DNA of 56,391 nucleotides from Archaeoglobaceae archaeon (lineage in GTDB: Archaea; Halobacteriota; Archaeoglobi; Archaeoglobales; Archaeoglobaceae), in contig WAKM01000022.1 of assembly GCA_015523335.1 (NCBI GenBank), forward strand, positions 1 through 56,391, read 5' to 3'. Each line of letters opens with the position of its first letter. Position 1 is the first letter of the stretch. Positions 1-9,124 of this stretch are shown here, piece after piece. A program made the translations under genes and the position numbers. The notes beneath the pieces were generated by a model that had not been told where the DNA came from, searched no databases, and saw nothing but the letters and a program-made list of their open reading frames with translations.

Positions 1-75
1 TGCTCCGGCCGGGATTTGAACCCGGGTCACCGGCTCGAAAGGCCGGTATGATTGGCCGGGCTACACCACCGGAGC
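1..75 (-). tRNA. tRNA-Glu (anticodon TTC)
   Basis: The reverse strand folds into a full cloverleaf. The 7-bp acceptor stem pairs bases 69-75 with 2-8. The T arm contains GGTTCAAAT, and the 5-bp anticodon stem CCGGC/GCCGG encloses loop CTTTCGA, giving anticodon TTC. No intron is seen. The discriminator base is position 1, so any encoded CCA would lie outside the window. A TATA-like GTTTTAAACA at about 97-108 sits the right distance upstream. Confidence 0.95.
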
Positions 76-96
76 TCAACTCATCTAATCGAACTT

Positions 97-108
97 TTGT
101 TTAAAACC
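97..108 (-). promoter_or_regulatory. TATA box for tRNA-Glu
   Basis: On the minus strand GTTTTAAACAAA lies about 27 bp before the tRNA 5' end, the archaeal TATA-to-start spacing. Confidence 0.55.
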
Positions 109-119
109 CTTTTGGTGTT

Positions 120-166
120 CCAAGAAATTACCGAAGGATTATAAATAAAAAAATTTTTCAATAAAA
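120..166 (-). terminator. T-rich 3' end of ilvC
   Basis: Directly after the ilvC stop, the minus strand reads a run rich in T (seven T in a row within it). Archaeal RNA polymerase terminates at such U tracts without needing a hairpin. This is a composition-based call. Confidence 0.4.
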
Positions 167-1506
<1,340 letters not shown>

Positions 1507-1579
1507 CGCCGCCGCCAGGATTCGAACCTGGGACCATCGGCTTAACAGGCCGACGCTCTACCAGCTAAGCTACGGCGGC
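1507..1579 (-). tRNA. tRNA-Asn (anticodon GTT)
   Basis: The minus strand gives acceptor stem GCCGCCG/CGGCGGC (1573-1579 with 1508-1514), T stem CCAGG/CCTGG and anticodon stem TCGGC/GCCGA around loop CTGTTAA. The anticodon is GTT. There is no intron or encoded CCA. Confidence 0.95.
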
Positions 1580-1604
1580 TCGAATTGTGTATTGTATGCA
1601 TGTG

Positions 1605-1615
1605 AATTTAAATCT
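1605..1615 (-). promoter_or_regulatory. TATA box for tRNA-Asn, overlapping an upstream stop codon
   Basis: GATTTAAATTC on the minus strand lies about 30 bp before the tRNA. The TAA inside it (1608-1610) is the stop codon of the preceding bactofilin-like gene. Confidence 0.55.
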
Positions 1616-2018
1616 TACTCTCGGTAGCGATAATCCTCCTCGCGTTTAGTTTGCCCAGCTTGGACGCTCCGTCGACCAATATCGATTCATCCGCTTCAAC
1701 AACACCTATTACCGAACCGCTCGATATCCTAACGTTCTTAGCTTTAACTGAATAACCCACACACCTATCTTGAATAAAAACATCCTCCTCGGCTATTATA
1801 GATCTGAATTTAGTGTATGCTCCGATTACAGCCCTTCTGCATACGATGTCTCCGCTTACGACGCATCCCTTGGCTAAGTAAACCTCGTCAGCTTCGATGT
1901 TTCCCCAGAAGTTGGTAAACATTCCAGCCACAACTCGTCCGTTGAATTTTAGATGCCTAACGACGACACCATCTTTCTTTATTATCAAAACTCCCTTCGA
2001 TCTGTCCACTTTGAACAT
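1608..2018 (-). CDS. Bactofilin-like beta-helix protein
   Basis: The 136-aa protein consists of short repeated beta segments of the kind seen in bactofilins and other polymer-forming or hexapeptide-like beta helices (for example GNIEADEVYLAKGCVVSGDI and VKAKNVRISSGSVIGVVEAD). It has no transmembrane segment. ATG at 2018 has an AGGTGATCGT ribosome site, and it starts 4 bases after the preceding PUA gene ends. A longer frame back to 2144 is rejected because it overlaps that gene. It is third in an operon with a cis-prenyltransferase-like and a PUA protein. Function is unknown; a scaffold role is inferred from the fold only. Confidence 0.6.
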   Translation of the reverse strand: MFKVDRSKGVLIIKKDGVVVRHLKFNGRVVAGMFTNFWGNIEADEVYLAKGCVVSGDIVCRRAVIGAYTKFRSIIAEEDVFIQDRCVGYSVKAKNVRISSGSVIGVVEADESILVDGASKLGKLNARRIIATESKI

Positions 2019-2022
2019 ACGA

Positions 2023-2499
2023 TCACCTCTTGAGCTTTTTAACACCCTGCCTAACGGAAACAGCAACACCCCTGTTGAACTCGAGCATCTCCTTAGCCGA
2101 CAGAACAGCTCTTCCGGTTGCCAGTAGGTTGTCGACTTCGTCAACGACTATAACCTCATCGTTAGCCCTTATGCTCGGATCTACATCCACAACGTGCTTA
2201 GCAAAAACACTTCTACCTTCGGCGATAAACTCCGCAACATCCTTAAGCACGACGACCCTAAGCTTTGGATATTCGAAAGCCTCGTGAAGTCTCTTGGCAC
2301 CTTCGATACTCAATGTAAACCAGCCAGAATCGGCCTTAAGCGTAGCAATTCTAACGCCTCCGTCCTTTACCTGTCTTATCCTTCCCGTCGTCGGAGAGAG
2401 GACGAACTTGCAAGTTTCGGGAAAAAGAACACTTCCGGCACCTTTGCCAAACTGATAGTCCGCTATAACTCTGACTGTTCTAAGCATCCTATCTTCCAT
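2023..2499 (-). CDS. PUA-domain RNA-binding protein
   Basis: The C-terminal half (about residues 75-158) reads as a PUA domain: LRVVVLKDVAEFIAEGRSVF, then VDPSIRANDEVIVVDEVDNLLATGRAVLSA. PUA domains bind structured RNA in tRNA and rRNA modification enzymes. The N-terminal half resembles the pre-PUA part of archaeal TGT-associated proteins. No catalytic domain is visible, so it may be a stand-alone RNA-binding factor. Start choice is uncertain. ATG 2499 overlaps the preceding gene by 11 bases and has GGAGGG nine bases upstream; ATG 2487 (MLRTVRV) is also possible. Confidence 0.75.
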   Translation of the reverse strand: MEDRMLRTVRVIADYQFGKGAGSVLFPETCKFVLSPTTGRIRQVKDGGVRIATLKADSGWFTLSIEGAKRLHEAFEYPKLRVVVLKDVAEFIAEGRSVFAKHVVDVDPSIRANDEVIVVDEVDNLLATGRAVLSAKEMLEFNRGVAVSVRQGVKKLKR

Positions 2500-3022
2500 A
2501 CCTCCTTTCCCTCCTCTGAAACTCCCTCAAACACCTTAAAAAATCTACGTATCTGAAACACCTCCAATCTATATCGATGAAGTATAGTTCGCTGTATATG
2601 CTCTGCCAGATCAGAAATTCGGGAATCTCTTCGCCGGCTTTAACGATCAAATCCGGTGAACTCTTAATTTTAAGAAATCTTTCGATGTCACGTTCGTTAA
2701 CGTCGTTCGGATCTATTTTGCCCGATTCGACGAGCTTGGCCAATTCCTTAACAGCATCGGTAATTTCATCCTTTCCCCCGTAACCTTCTATAAGATTCAG
2801 GGTTAATTTTCCAACTTTTTCGGACTCGACCCTCTTTTTCTTCCCTCTAAAGCAGACCGTAACTTCTTTAACATTAAACTTTTCACACCATTTTAAAAAA
2901 TTTCTTAAACCGTTTTCGATGAAATCGTTATCGGCAACTATCATTATATGCTTTGGAGTTTTTCCAGATGAAAGCTTCTTTTCAAGTCTTCTCTCGTATA
3001 TTTTTTTTATAAATTCTATCAT
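2489..3022 (-). CDS. Shortened cis-prenyltransferase (undecaprenyl diphosphate synthase-like) protein
   Basis: The C-terminal half is clearly of the UPPS family: LNLIEGYGGKDEI (76-88), SPDLIVKAG (122-130) and FLIWQSIYSELYF (136-148), ending in FQRRERRYG. The N-terminal strand HIMIVADND keeps the His and the Asp (D31) of the HxxxxxDGN motif, but G and N are changed. The protein has 177 aa against about 240-260 in active enzymes, with roughly 60 residues missing between the first strand-helix unit and LNLI. The two C-terminal arginines that bind IPP phosphate are K128 and absent. It may be a partner subunit or have changed function. ATG 3022 was chosen over GTG 3028; it probably makes a leaderless mRNA. 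Confidence 0.75.
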   Translation of the reverse strand: MIEFIKKIYERRLEKKLSSGKTPKHIMIVADNDFIENGLRNFLKWCEKFNVKEVTVCFRGKKKRVESEKVGKLTLNLIEGYGGKDEITDAVKELAKLVESGKIDPNDVNERDIERFLKIKSSPDLIVKAGEEIPEFLIWQSIYSELYFIDIDWRCFRYVDFLRCLREFQRRERRYGR

Positions 3023-3030
3023 CGACACAA

Positions 3031-3056
3031 ATTCTTAAAAGCATGGTTAATTAAAC
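3031..3056. promoter_or_regulatory. Interlocked divergent promoters of the prenyltransferase-like and DUF92 genes
   Basis: CTTAAAAGC (about 3034-3042) lies about 27 bp before the plus-strand ATG at 3064. The palindrome GGTTAATTAAACC (3044-3056) lies about 27 bp before the minus-strand ATG at 3022. Each gene's box thus falls in the other's start region. Confidence 0.45.
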
Positions 3057-3063
3057 CTTTGCA

Positions 3064-4212
3064 ATGTTTATAGTTCCGACAATAGCGTTGGTATCCATAC
3101 CGCTAAAGCCGATATACGCGATACTAATCCTGCTGATCGTTGCGATCTTATCTCGCAAGAGAGACAAGGTTTTGAGGGACGTATCCATACTTTCGACGCT
3201 TTTGCTCGCCCTAACATACCTCGGACTTTCGAAGCCGATAGTTTTGGCGTCGATGTTCATTCTGCTCGGACACAAATTTAAAAGAAATGTTATCTGGAAC
3301 ATACTAATTTACACGATTTTGGGTTTTGCTTTTTTCGTAATCTACGATCACTTCAATCATTTAAATTGGGGTTTGGAATACATAGTTTTTCTGTCTCTTA
3401 TGGGCGGTCTTACGGCGTCGCTGATCGAAAGCGTAGGTGGTAACGAAGTCGTTATTCTGTTAGCCGTTGCTACGGTATATACGATCTTTCACATCTATGC
3501 CATAGAAGTTCCGTTGGATCAGCTTGCCGTTGCTTTTGCAATCTCCTTCATTTTGAGTCTACTCGCTACGAAATCCGGAGTCGCTGACGAAAGCGGGTTG
3601 CTGAGCGCGACGCTGATCGGAACCCTTACGATAGTTTTCTCCGACATAAGGTTCTTCGTAATTCTGCTTCTGTTCTACGGAATAGGATCTGCCGTGACGA
3701 AATACAAGTATTCCGTAAAGCTTGCGAGGGGGATAGCTGAGCAGGCTGGAGGTGCGAGAGGGTATGCTAACGTATTCAGCAACAGCCTTCCGGCTCTATT
3801 CTTCGTAATGAACTACGGAGTCTTCAAGTCCGATCTATTCTTGACAGCTTTCGTCGCATCGATAGCTACGGCTTTGGGGGATACCATGGCAAGCGAAGTC
3901 GGGAAGACGGCTGAAAAGGTTTATCTGATTACGAACTTTAAGCGCGTCGAACCGGGAGTTAGCGGAGGTATATCATTATTGGGGGAAATCGCCGCTCTGA
4001 TGGGATGTTCGGTCGTGTGTCTTTCGGCAGTTTTGCTCGGAGTTCTAAGCGTTAAGCTCGCGATCGTCGCATTTTTAGCCGGATTCATCGGAGTTCACGT
4101 TGACAGCATACTGGGTGCAACGTTGGAAAAAAGGAGATATTTGAATAACGCCGGCGTTAACTTCTTAGCGACGCTCAGCTCCGGACTGTTCTGCTATCTC
4201 CTCCTCAAGTAG
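3064..4212 (+). CDS. DUF92 integral membrane protein, prenol (phytol-phosphate) kinase-like
   Basis: The 382-aa protein has many hydrophobic segments. Its C-terminal 220 residues carry DUF92 hallmarks: an ARG-rich loop AGGARGYANVFSNSLPAL, GDTMASEVGK, GVSGGISLLGE and the final DSILGATLEKRRYLNNAGVNF. Plant VTE6, a phytyl-phosphate kinase, belongs to DUF92. Archaeal members are annotated only by family. The N-terminal 150 residues add extra membrane helices. It is divergent from a cis-prenyltransferase-like gene, so a role in polyprenol or phytol phosphate metabolism is a reasonable inference. Its end overlaps the convergent protease gene by 19 bases. Confidence 0.75.
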   Translation: MFIVPTIALVSIPLKPIYAILILLIVAILSRKRDKVLRDVSILSTLLLALTYLGLSKPIVLASMFILLGHKFKRNVIWNILIYTILGFAFFVIYDHFNHLNWGLEYIVFLSLMGGLTASLIESVGGNEVVILLAVATVYTIFHIYAIEVPLDQLAVAFAISFILSLLATKSGVADESGLLSATLIGTLTIVFSDIRFFVILLLFYGIGSAVTKYKYSVKLARGIAEQAGGARGYANVFSNSLPALFFVMNYGVFKSDLFLTAFVASIATALGDTMASEVGKTAEKVYLITNFKRVEPGVSGGISLLGEIAALMGCSVVCLSAVLLGVLSVKLAIVAFLAGFIGVHVDSILGATLEKRRYLNNAGVNFLATLSSGLFCYLLLK

Positions 4213-6011
4213 AAAGCCAAAGCCAACGCTGTTAATCCCAAAGCTAAGCTGAATCCCGGGATTTCGATGTTCGAAATCTGATGTATGTGGTGGTATGTGT
4301 GGACTCCCTCTTCCGGCGTCATCGGCGGGGCTTCGACCTTAACGAGCTCTCTTTCTGGGTAAGCCTTTGCTACAACCAAAATGAGCTTCGCGAGTCTCTC
4401 CGAAAGTTTGTAGTATGATATAGCCAAAGCTACATCCTTCTGAGTTTCCGCGAATTCGTAGTATGCTATCGGTAAGATGGGCGTTACGGCTTTCTCAGCT
4501 TCGGCCAAAGCGGCTTCAGCTGACTTCTTTGCAGATTCAAGCTTATCCTTTAGCATTTCATCGTTCGTGACACCTATGAACTCGATGGACAAGCTCGCCT
4601 TCGTAATCGCATCTATGCATGTTATAGCCGAACCGGCATAGAATCCCATGTCGAACTGTCTTCTCGCAAGATCCATCGTGTCTTCAGCACTGCTTATGAG
4701 GTTTGGATAACCTCCGATGGATCTCGCATATACGATGAGCGATTCGGCTTCTCTGAAGTAGAATTCCGCTCTCTTCTTCAGTTCTTCTCTGTTTATCGGA
4801 ACATCCTCATTAATCGTGCTCAGTAGGGACAACCAAACCTTGGCGCTCTCGACTCTCTCCTTAGCTAAGGCTAAGTAGTTCAATGCTGTGTCGAAGTCTC
4901 CGCAGGTTTTTGCATCGAACAGATACTCTTCAGCCCAAGCTACCCTTTCCTCGGCGGCTCCGACGATCTGGAACGATTCCACACCCAAATTCTTGATGCT
5001 CTTGAGGTATTTCACCATATCGTCTATCTCCTTGCTGACGTTGTCGAATTCTCTGCTCAGATCATCGTAGTTGTTGATAGTATTGCGGTAATACAGGTAT
5101 CTGAGTCTTATCTCCGCTTGGAAGTATTTCGATGTTGCCGTGTAGTAGTATCCCTTTTTGTAGTAATTGTCCGCCTCGTGAATAATCTGAATCGCCTCCT
5201 GAGGTTCCGTGAATCTCTCGACTATCTTAAGCATATGAAGGGTTCTGTTCTCCATGTTTATGGCAAGTATCTTAAGTAAGTTTGAATACTTAGATATGTT
5301 GAACGACGGTTTCGGTTTTTCAATCGTATAGCCGGTGTAATACCACAGAGCCTGCTCTATCGTGCTAACTTCGATGACCTTTACTCCGAGCTTCTTGCCC
5401 ATTTCCACGAGATCTACGGGCTTCATCTTCGTCGTGATGATCAGGAAGGGACCCTGCTTTTTCACGACCCTCTCCTGAACATAAACTATCCTTTGACCCT
5501 TAGGAATTAGGAATATTTTAGCCCCAGCCTTAGCAGCTGCTTCAAGCTTATACGGAATTCCACCTACTGGCCCAATGAAGCCGTCTGGATAGATCATTCC
5601 CGTCATAAATACGTCTTTTCTGAGCGTCAGGTTCTTCAGTGCGGCGATAGTTGCGATCGTCATAACGGCTCCAGCCGAAGGACCTCCAACTATCGGCGCG
5701 TCGGCTTTTATCTCGTAGAAGAAGTCGTATTTGGTAAAGTCCAGCCCAAGCAGATCGCAAGCCGTCAAAGCGGCAAGCTGGGCGCTACCCTGCATGTCGA
5801 TTTCGGTGTAGGGGACGATAGAAACGAAGACCTTTCCTGTTCCGGGCGTAACTATCACTGTAATGTTTATGACGGCTCCTTCGGGCTTTTCACCGGTTTT
5901 AACGGCAACTGCTTTAATATTAACAACTCTGGCGTTGACGAATTGTCCTTTTACGGGAATCAGCGGGAGCATCAGCGTTAGGATCAGCACAAGGGAAAGC
6001 GATCGACGCAT
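4194..6011 (-). CDS. Secreted Lon-like serine protease (S16/S18-type, COG1750) with PGF-CTERM-like tail
   Basis: The 605-aa protein starts with a signal peptide (residues 1-22). A Lon-type proteolytic domain follows, with the Ser/Lys dyad: S112 in GGPSAGAVMTIA and K155 in PVGGIPYKLEAA. There is no AAA module. Residues 240-560 are long helical segments. The C-terminus has PGF followed by a hydrophobic stretch and RRR, the layout of PGF-CTERM signals handled by archaeosortase A. The predicted location is the outside of the membrane. The ATG is at 6011. It lies downstream of rpoD on the same strand but is separated by 123 bases with its own likely promoter. Substrates are unknown. Confidence 0.85.
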   Translation of the reverse strand: MRRSLSLVLILTLMLPLIPVKGQFVNARVVNIKAVAVKTGEKPEGAVINITVIVTPGTGKVFVSIVPYTEIDMQGSAQLAALTACDLLGLDFTKYDFFYEIKADAPIVGGPSAGAVMTIATIAALKNLTLRKDVFMTGMIYPDGFIGPVGGIPYKLEAAAKAGAKIFLIPKGQRIVYVQERVVKKQGPFLIITTKMKPVDLVEMGKKLGVKVIEVSTIEQALWYYTGYTIEKPKPSFNISKYSNLLKILAINMENRTLHMLKIVERFTEPQEAIQIIHEADNYYKKGYYYTATSKYFQAEIRLRYLYYRNTINNYDDLSREFDNVSKEIDDMVKYLKSIKNLGVESFQIVGAAEERVAWAEEYLFDAKTCGDFDTALNYLALAKERVESAKVWLSLLSTINEDVPINREELKKRAEFYFREAESLIVYARSIGGYPNLISSAEDTMDLARRQFDMGFYAGSAITCIDAITKASLSIEFIGVTNDEMLKDKLESAKKSAEAALAEAEKAVTPILPIAYYEFAETQKDVALAISYYKLSERLAKLILVVAKAYPERELVKVEAPPMTPEEGVHTYHHIHQISNIEIPGFSLALGLTALALAFYLRRR

Positions 6012-6084
6012 AACTGAATTTTATTGCAATCGAACAAAAATCTTTTGGAGGTCTATATCGAATCGCTTGGTGTGGCTCATATTC

Positions 6085-6097
6085 AAATATAAAAGAT
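6085..6097 (-). promoter_or_regulatory. Possible TATA box of the Lon-like protease gene
   Basis: On the minus strand CTTTTATATTTG lies in the 123-bp gap after rpoD, about 75 bp before the protease ATG. It would give a leader of about 50 nt. Confidence 0.35.
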
Positions 6098-6134
6098 GTC
6101 AGCCCAGCAGTATCTGACTGGTAGAATTCAAAAA

Positions 6135-6923
6135 TTAAATCAGGGTTTCTATGATACCGTTCATCTCCTCAGCCTTCTCCTTCAAAATCTCCAAAGCCTT
6201 CCTCATTACAGTTCTAACTGGCAAAGCCCCTGTTCCTTCGACCGTGAAGATGTAGTTGTTCGTGTCCAAAACTTCTATCGCGTTCTCTTCGCAGTTCTTA
6301 ACGCATTCCATGCACATCGAGCACTCCAAGATGTCTCCCACAACTATCTTACCGTCTTCAACTTTCAAAACCTTTCTCGGACAGACATCTACGCATCTCC
6401 CGCAGTTGTCGCAGTCGTCCTTGATAACTATTTCGGGAATAATCTTGTAAAAACATACCGAAACAGGTTGGAATTTTGCGTGCTCTTTTCCGGTTCCCAA
6501 CCTCGCAACGGCTTCTATCATCAACTGCTGCCCTTCGTATAACTCGATAATGGGTATGTTGTCGAAGACCGGCTTAACTTCCGGATCGTCGGAAATCAAA
6601 TCGCCGGAATATACTACCTTCGGACCTTCAACGTTCAGTCTGAACGATACTTGGCAGTTCGGACAGCCTTCGCCTCCGCAACTGCATTTGTCTGGCAGGT
6701 TGAACCTCTCCAAATCTGTCTTGATAGGAATCAAACCAATCCTATGAGCAATAATTTCATCATATAAGAATGATGTATTCATATAGAAGTCAACATAGTC
6801 GACAGCCATGGTAGGAACTAAACTCTTCATTGCCCTTCTGAACGAATTTGCAAGGGCTATTGGAGCATCGTAAAGTATAAACTTAACCTTAAATTCGTTC
6901 TCTTCGAGTATCTCGATTTTCAT
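6135..6923 (-). CDS. rpoD: DNA-directed RNA polymerase subunit D (Rpo3) with ferredoxin domain
   Basis: The homologue of eukaryotic RPB3 and bacterial alpha forms the D-L assembly platform of archaeal RNA polymerase. FRRAMKSLVPTMAVD and the IAHRIGLIPIKTD region are typical. A CSCGGEGCPNC zinc-like loop is present. An inserted ferredoxin domain follows with two full cysteine sets (CDNCGRCVDVCP and CSMCMECVKNCEENA), fit for two [4Fe-4S] clusters, as known in methanogens. ATG 6923 (MKIEIL) was preferred to the in-frame GTG 6935 because it follows a GTGGGT site. It is last in the rps13-rps4-rps11-rpoD operon. Confidence 0.95.
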   Translation of the reverse strand: MKIEILEENEFKVKFILYDAPIALANSFRRAMKSLVPTMAVDYVDFYMNTSFLYDEIIAHRIGLIPIKTDLERFNLPDKCSCGGEGCPNCQVSFRLNVEGPKVVYSGDLISDDPEVKPVFDNIPIIELYEGQQLMIEAVARLGTGKEHAKFQPVSVCFYKIIPEIVIKDDCDNCGRCVDVCPRKVLKVEDGKIVVGDILECSMCMECVKNCEENAIEVLDTNNYIFTVEGTGALPVRTVMRKALEILKEKAEEMNGIIETLI

Positions 6924-6974
6924 AGCTATACCCACACGAACTCTCTATTTAAAAGTTTGGTGGAAAATGAGGAA

Positions 6975-7376
6975 TTAAACTCTCCTTCCCCTCTTACCGC
7001 CCGGCGGTCTTGTGCCGTCGTGCGGAATCGGCGTAACGTCTTCGATCCTTCCGATCTTAAGTCCAGCTCTCGCCAAAGCTCTTATCGCCGCCTGGGCTCC
7101 CGGACCGGGTGTTGTGTGCTTGTTCCCACCCGGTGCACGAACCTTTATGTGAACACCCTCGATTCCCTTCTCTTTAGCAATTTCAGCTGCTCTCAGAGCG
7201 GCTTGCATAGCCGTGTAAGGATTTCCTTCGTCTCTATCGGCTTTTACGATCATTCCGCCGCTGATCCTCGCAATGGTCTCGCTACCAGTTATGTCCGTGA
7301 TCGTAATTATGGTGTTGTTGTAACTACTGAATATGTGAGCAATACCCCACCTACCCTTTTTCTTCTTCTCAGCCAT
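6975..7376 (-). CDS. rps11: 30S ribosomal protein S11 (uS11)
   Basis: The 133-aa protein matches uS11 throughout: [28 protein letters not shown], and the strongly conserved C-terminus [25 protein letters not shown]. It sits in the 30S platform. The ATG is preceded by GGTGTGAT. It follows rps4 by 12 bases. Confidence 0.98.
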   Translation of the reverse strand: MAEKKKKGRWGIAHIFSSYNNTIITITDITGSETIARISGGMIVKADRDEGNPYTAMQAALRAAEIAKEKGIEGVHIKVRAPGGNKHTTPGPGAQAAIRALARAGLKIGRIEDVTPIPHDGTRPPGGKRGRRV

Positions 7377-7388
7377 AAATCACACCCC

Positions 7389-7919
7389 CTATGCAACTTC
7401 AACTCCTTCGGATTTCTTAGCGAAGGGCGAGTTCGGATAGTATCCGATCTTGCTTTCCTCATCCTTCTCAACGATGTAGCTCGGAGCGGTAACCCTTCTA
7501 CCGTCAATCGCTATGTGTCCGTGAGTTATAAGCTGTCTCGCCTGCTTAATCGTTCTTGCAAGACCCAGTCTGTAAACCAGCGTCTGCAGTCTTCTCTCCA
7601 AGAAGTCTTCGACCGTAAGGTTCAGAATGTCATCGAGCGTTGCGTTTTCATCCAGCACACCCATCCTCGCAAGCCTCTTTATTACCGCCTGAGCTTTAGC
7701 CCTTGCGTATTCCCCCTCTTTACCCGGCAGATTTACCTTACCCAAGAGATCCCTCGCAACCCTTCTGTATTTTCTCAGGATGTTCTGGAATCTCCATAGT
7801 TCTCTCTTGTTTCTCAGCCCATACTTAATTACAAGTTGAGCCTCCCTTTCAAGCCTGACCTTATCCCAAGGGTGGGGGGGAGTAACATACTTCTTCCTAT
7901 GCCTTTTTGGATCGCCCAT
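7389..7919 (-). CDS. rps4: 30S ribosomal protein S4 (uS4)
   Basis: The 176-aa archaeal/eukaryotic-type uS4 (S9e) contains the S4 RNA-binding domain [33 protein letters not shown] at about residues 103-137. It binds 16S rRNA early in small-subunit assembly. It sits between rps13 and rps11 with short gaps. The ATG at 7919 has a GAGGTGATTG site. Confidence 0.98.
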   Translation of the reverse strand: MGDPKRHRKKYVTPPHPWDKVRLEREAQLVIKYGLRNKRELWRFQNILRKYRRVARDLLGKVNLPGKEGEYARAKAQAVIKRLARMGVLDENATLDDILNLTVEDFLERRLQTLVYRLGLARTIKQARQLITHGHIAIDGRRVTAPSYIVEKDEESKIGYYPNSPFAKKSEGVEVA

Positions 7920-7928
7920 TCAATCACC

Positions 7929-8375
7929 TCACTTCTTCTTCCTAACAACTCCAACCGTCATACCCTTTCTGCCGGTAGATCTCGTCCTCTGTCCTCTAAC
8001 CTTCTTACCCTTGGCGTGTCTTACACCTCTGTAGCACTTGATTCTGATCATCCTCTCGATATCGATCATCCTCGCAAAGTCGACATCCTTGGCAAGCAGA
8101 TGGAGGTCTTTGCCCGAATAAGGATCCTTTCTCCTGTTGAACATCCAAGACGGGATGTGCTGTTCAAGTTCCTCCTCGACGAACTTCCTTAATCTCTCTA
8201 TCGTTTCGTCGTCGAGCTCACCGAGCTTCTTATGGGCGTCCAAGCCCAATGCGTTGACTATAGCCCTTGCCATCCTTAAGCCAATCCCCTTTATGCCGGT
8301 GAGAGCTATCATGACGCTCTTATTACCATCCAAATCCGTATCCGCAATCCTGACAATATGCTTAAACTCCGTCAT
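7929..8375 (-). CDS. rps13: 30S ribosomal protein S13 (uS13)
   Basis: The 148-aa protein starts FKHIVRIADTDLDGNK, continues ALTGIKGIGLRMA (helix-two-turn-helix), and ends in the basic RGVRHAKGKKVRGQRTRSTGRKG tail. These are uS13 hallmarks. It is the first gene of the rps13-rps4-rps11-rpoD cluster. A minus-strand TATA-like CTTTTAAATA at 8411-8420 and a GGTGATGAA site precede the ATG. Confidence 0.98.
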   Translation of the reverse strand: MTEFKHIVRIADTDLDGNKSVMIALTGIKGIGLRMARAIVNALGLDAHKKLGELDDETIERLRKFVEEELEQHIPSWMFNRRKDPYSGKDLHLLAKDVDFARMIDIERMIRIKCYRGVRHAKGKKVRGQRTRSTGRKGMTVGVVRKKK

Positions 8376-8410
8376 TTCATCACCGCTAAGAGAACCGAAT
8401 ATTAAAACGA

Positions 8411-8420
8411 TATTTAAAAG
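8411..8420 (-). promoter_or_regulatory. TATA box of the rps13 operon
   Basis: CTTTTAAATA on the minus strand lies about 40 bp before the rps13 ATG. This implies a leader of about 15 nt carrying the ribosome site. Nothing else clear is seen in the rest of the 215-bp gap up to 8590. Confidence 0.55.
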
Positions 8421-8590
8421 TTGTTGCTCGATGGTATATTAATCTCTGCACAGATGTGAAGGGTAATGTTAGGTTACGCCTACTTTTAAAATTTCAATTC
8501 GAACATTGCAATGGTTTAACTATGATTTACATTGAGCGGACTTTTTAATTAGCTAAATTACTCGACCCCAAGAGTTATTAATTTAATTTT

Positions 8591-9124
8591 TTATAAAAGT
8601 ATAAAAATGCTGTCGGATGATACTGCATAGATCTCGACATTCAATTTTTTAGCCTCCAAAATCACTTCTTTCCCTATTCTCTCATCCAAAACTCCGAAGA
8701 CTATCCTGAGCCTTCTTCCCGTTAATATCGGGCTTTGGATTATCCTATCCCACAGCTTTTTGATCTTCTTCAGCTTTCTGAGCAACCTCCTTTGATCGGT
8801 CTCGATCTCGACGAAGATAACTTCGTCATCCTTAACTATAACCGCATCCGGTCTATATCCGATCTTCGAGAGTTTCGTCTGCTCCGATTCTAAATAGCAA
8901 GTTCCACCGCCTTTCATGAGTTCTTCGATGAGCTTAACCTTTGCGGAGTAGTGATCTAACCCTTCCGTGCTCTTTCTCCTAAAGCTTTTGAGTTCTCTAA
9001 CTGCAATCCTTAGCTCTTCGATCGCCCTTTCAATAGATTTGAAGTTCACTAACCTGTTAATGTTCTCCAACTTTTCTACGATTTCTTCAAGCTCCTTCCT
9101 TACTCTTTCAGTATCTCTCTGCAT
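8591..9124 (-). CDS. Putative PD-(D/E)XK-like nuclease or nuclease-related protein coupled to mutS
   Basis: The 177-aa protein begins with a coiled-coil-like region (1-55). A compact alpha/beta part follows, with YRPDAVIV (D93) and, after a beta turn, VIFVEIETDQ (E106, E108). That spacing resembles the PD...(D/E)XK nuclease core. The usual Lys is replaced by Glu, so activity is uncertain. The C-terminal part (RLRIVFGVLDERIGKEV, VEIYAVSSDS) looks like the closing strands of the same fold. Its ATG lies 25 bases inside the end of mutS, which strongly suggests coupled translation. I cannot name the family with certainty. Confidence 0.55.
   Translation of the reverse strand: MQRDTERVRKELEEIVEKLENINRLVNFKSIERAIEELRIAVRELKSFRRKSTEGLDHYSAKVKLIEELMKGGGTCYLESEQTKLSKIGYRPDAVIVKDDEVIFVEIETDQRRLLRKLKKIKKLWDRIIQSPILTGRRLRIVFGVLDERIGKEVILEAKKLNVEIYAVSSDSIFILL

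Noticed and set aside
2019-2144. N-terminal extension of the bactofilin-like frame
   Set aside because: It overlaps the PUA gene in another frame and lacks a ribosome site; ATG 2018 has one.
6957-7799. 280-aa plus-strand ORF over rps11 and rps4
   Set aside because: Shadow of two ribosomal protein genes; composition is odd (many Ser, Cys and Arg) and no domain is visible.
8421-8590. Possible small RNA in the gap before the mutS-linked gene's end
   Set aside because: AT-rich without a convincing C/D or H/ACA box, hairpin or internal promoter.
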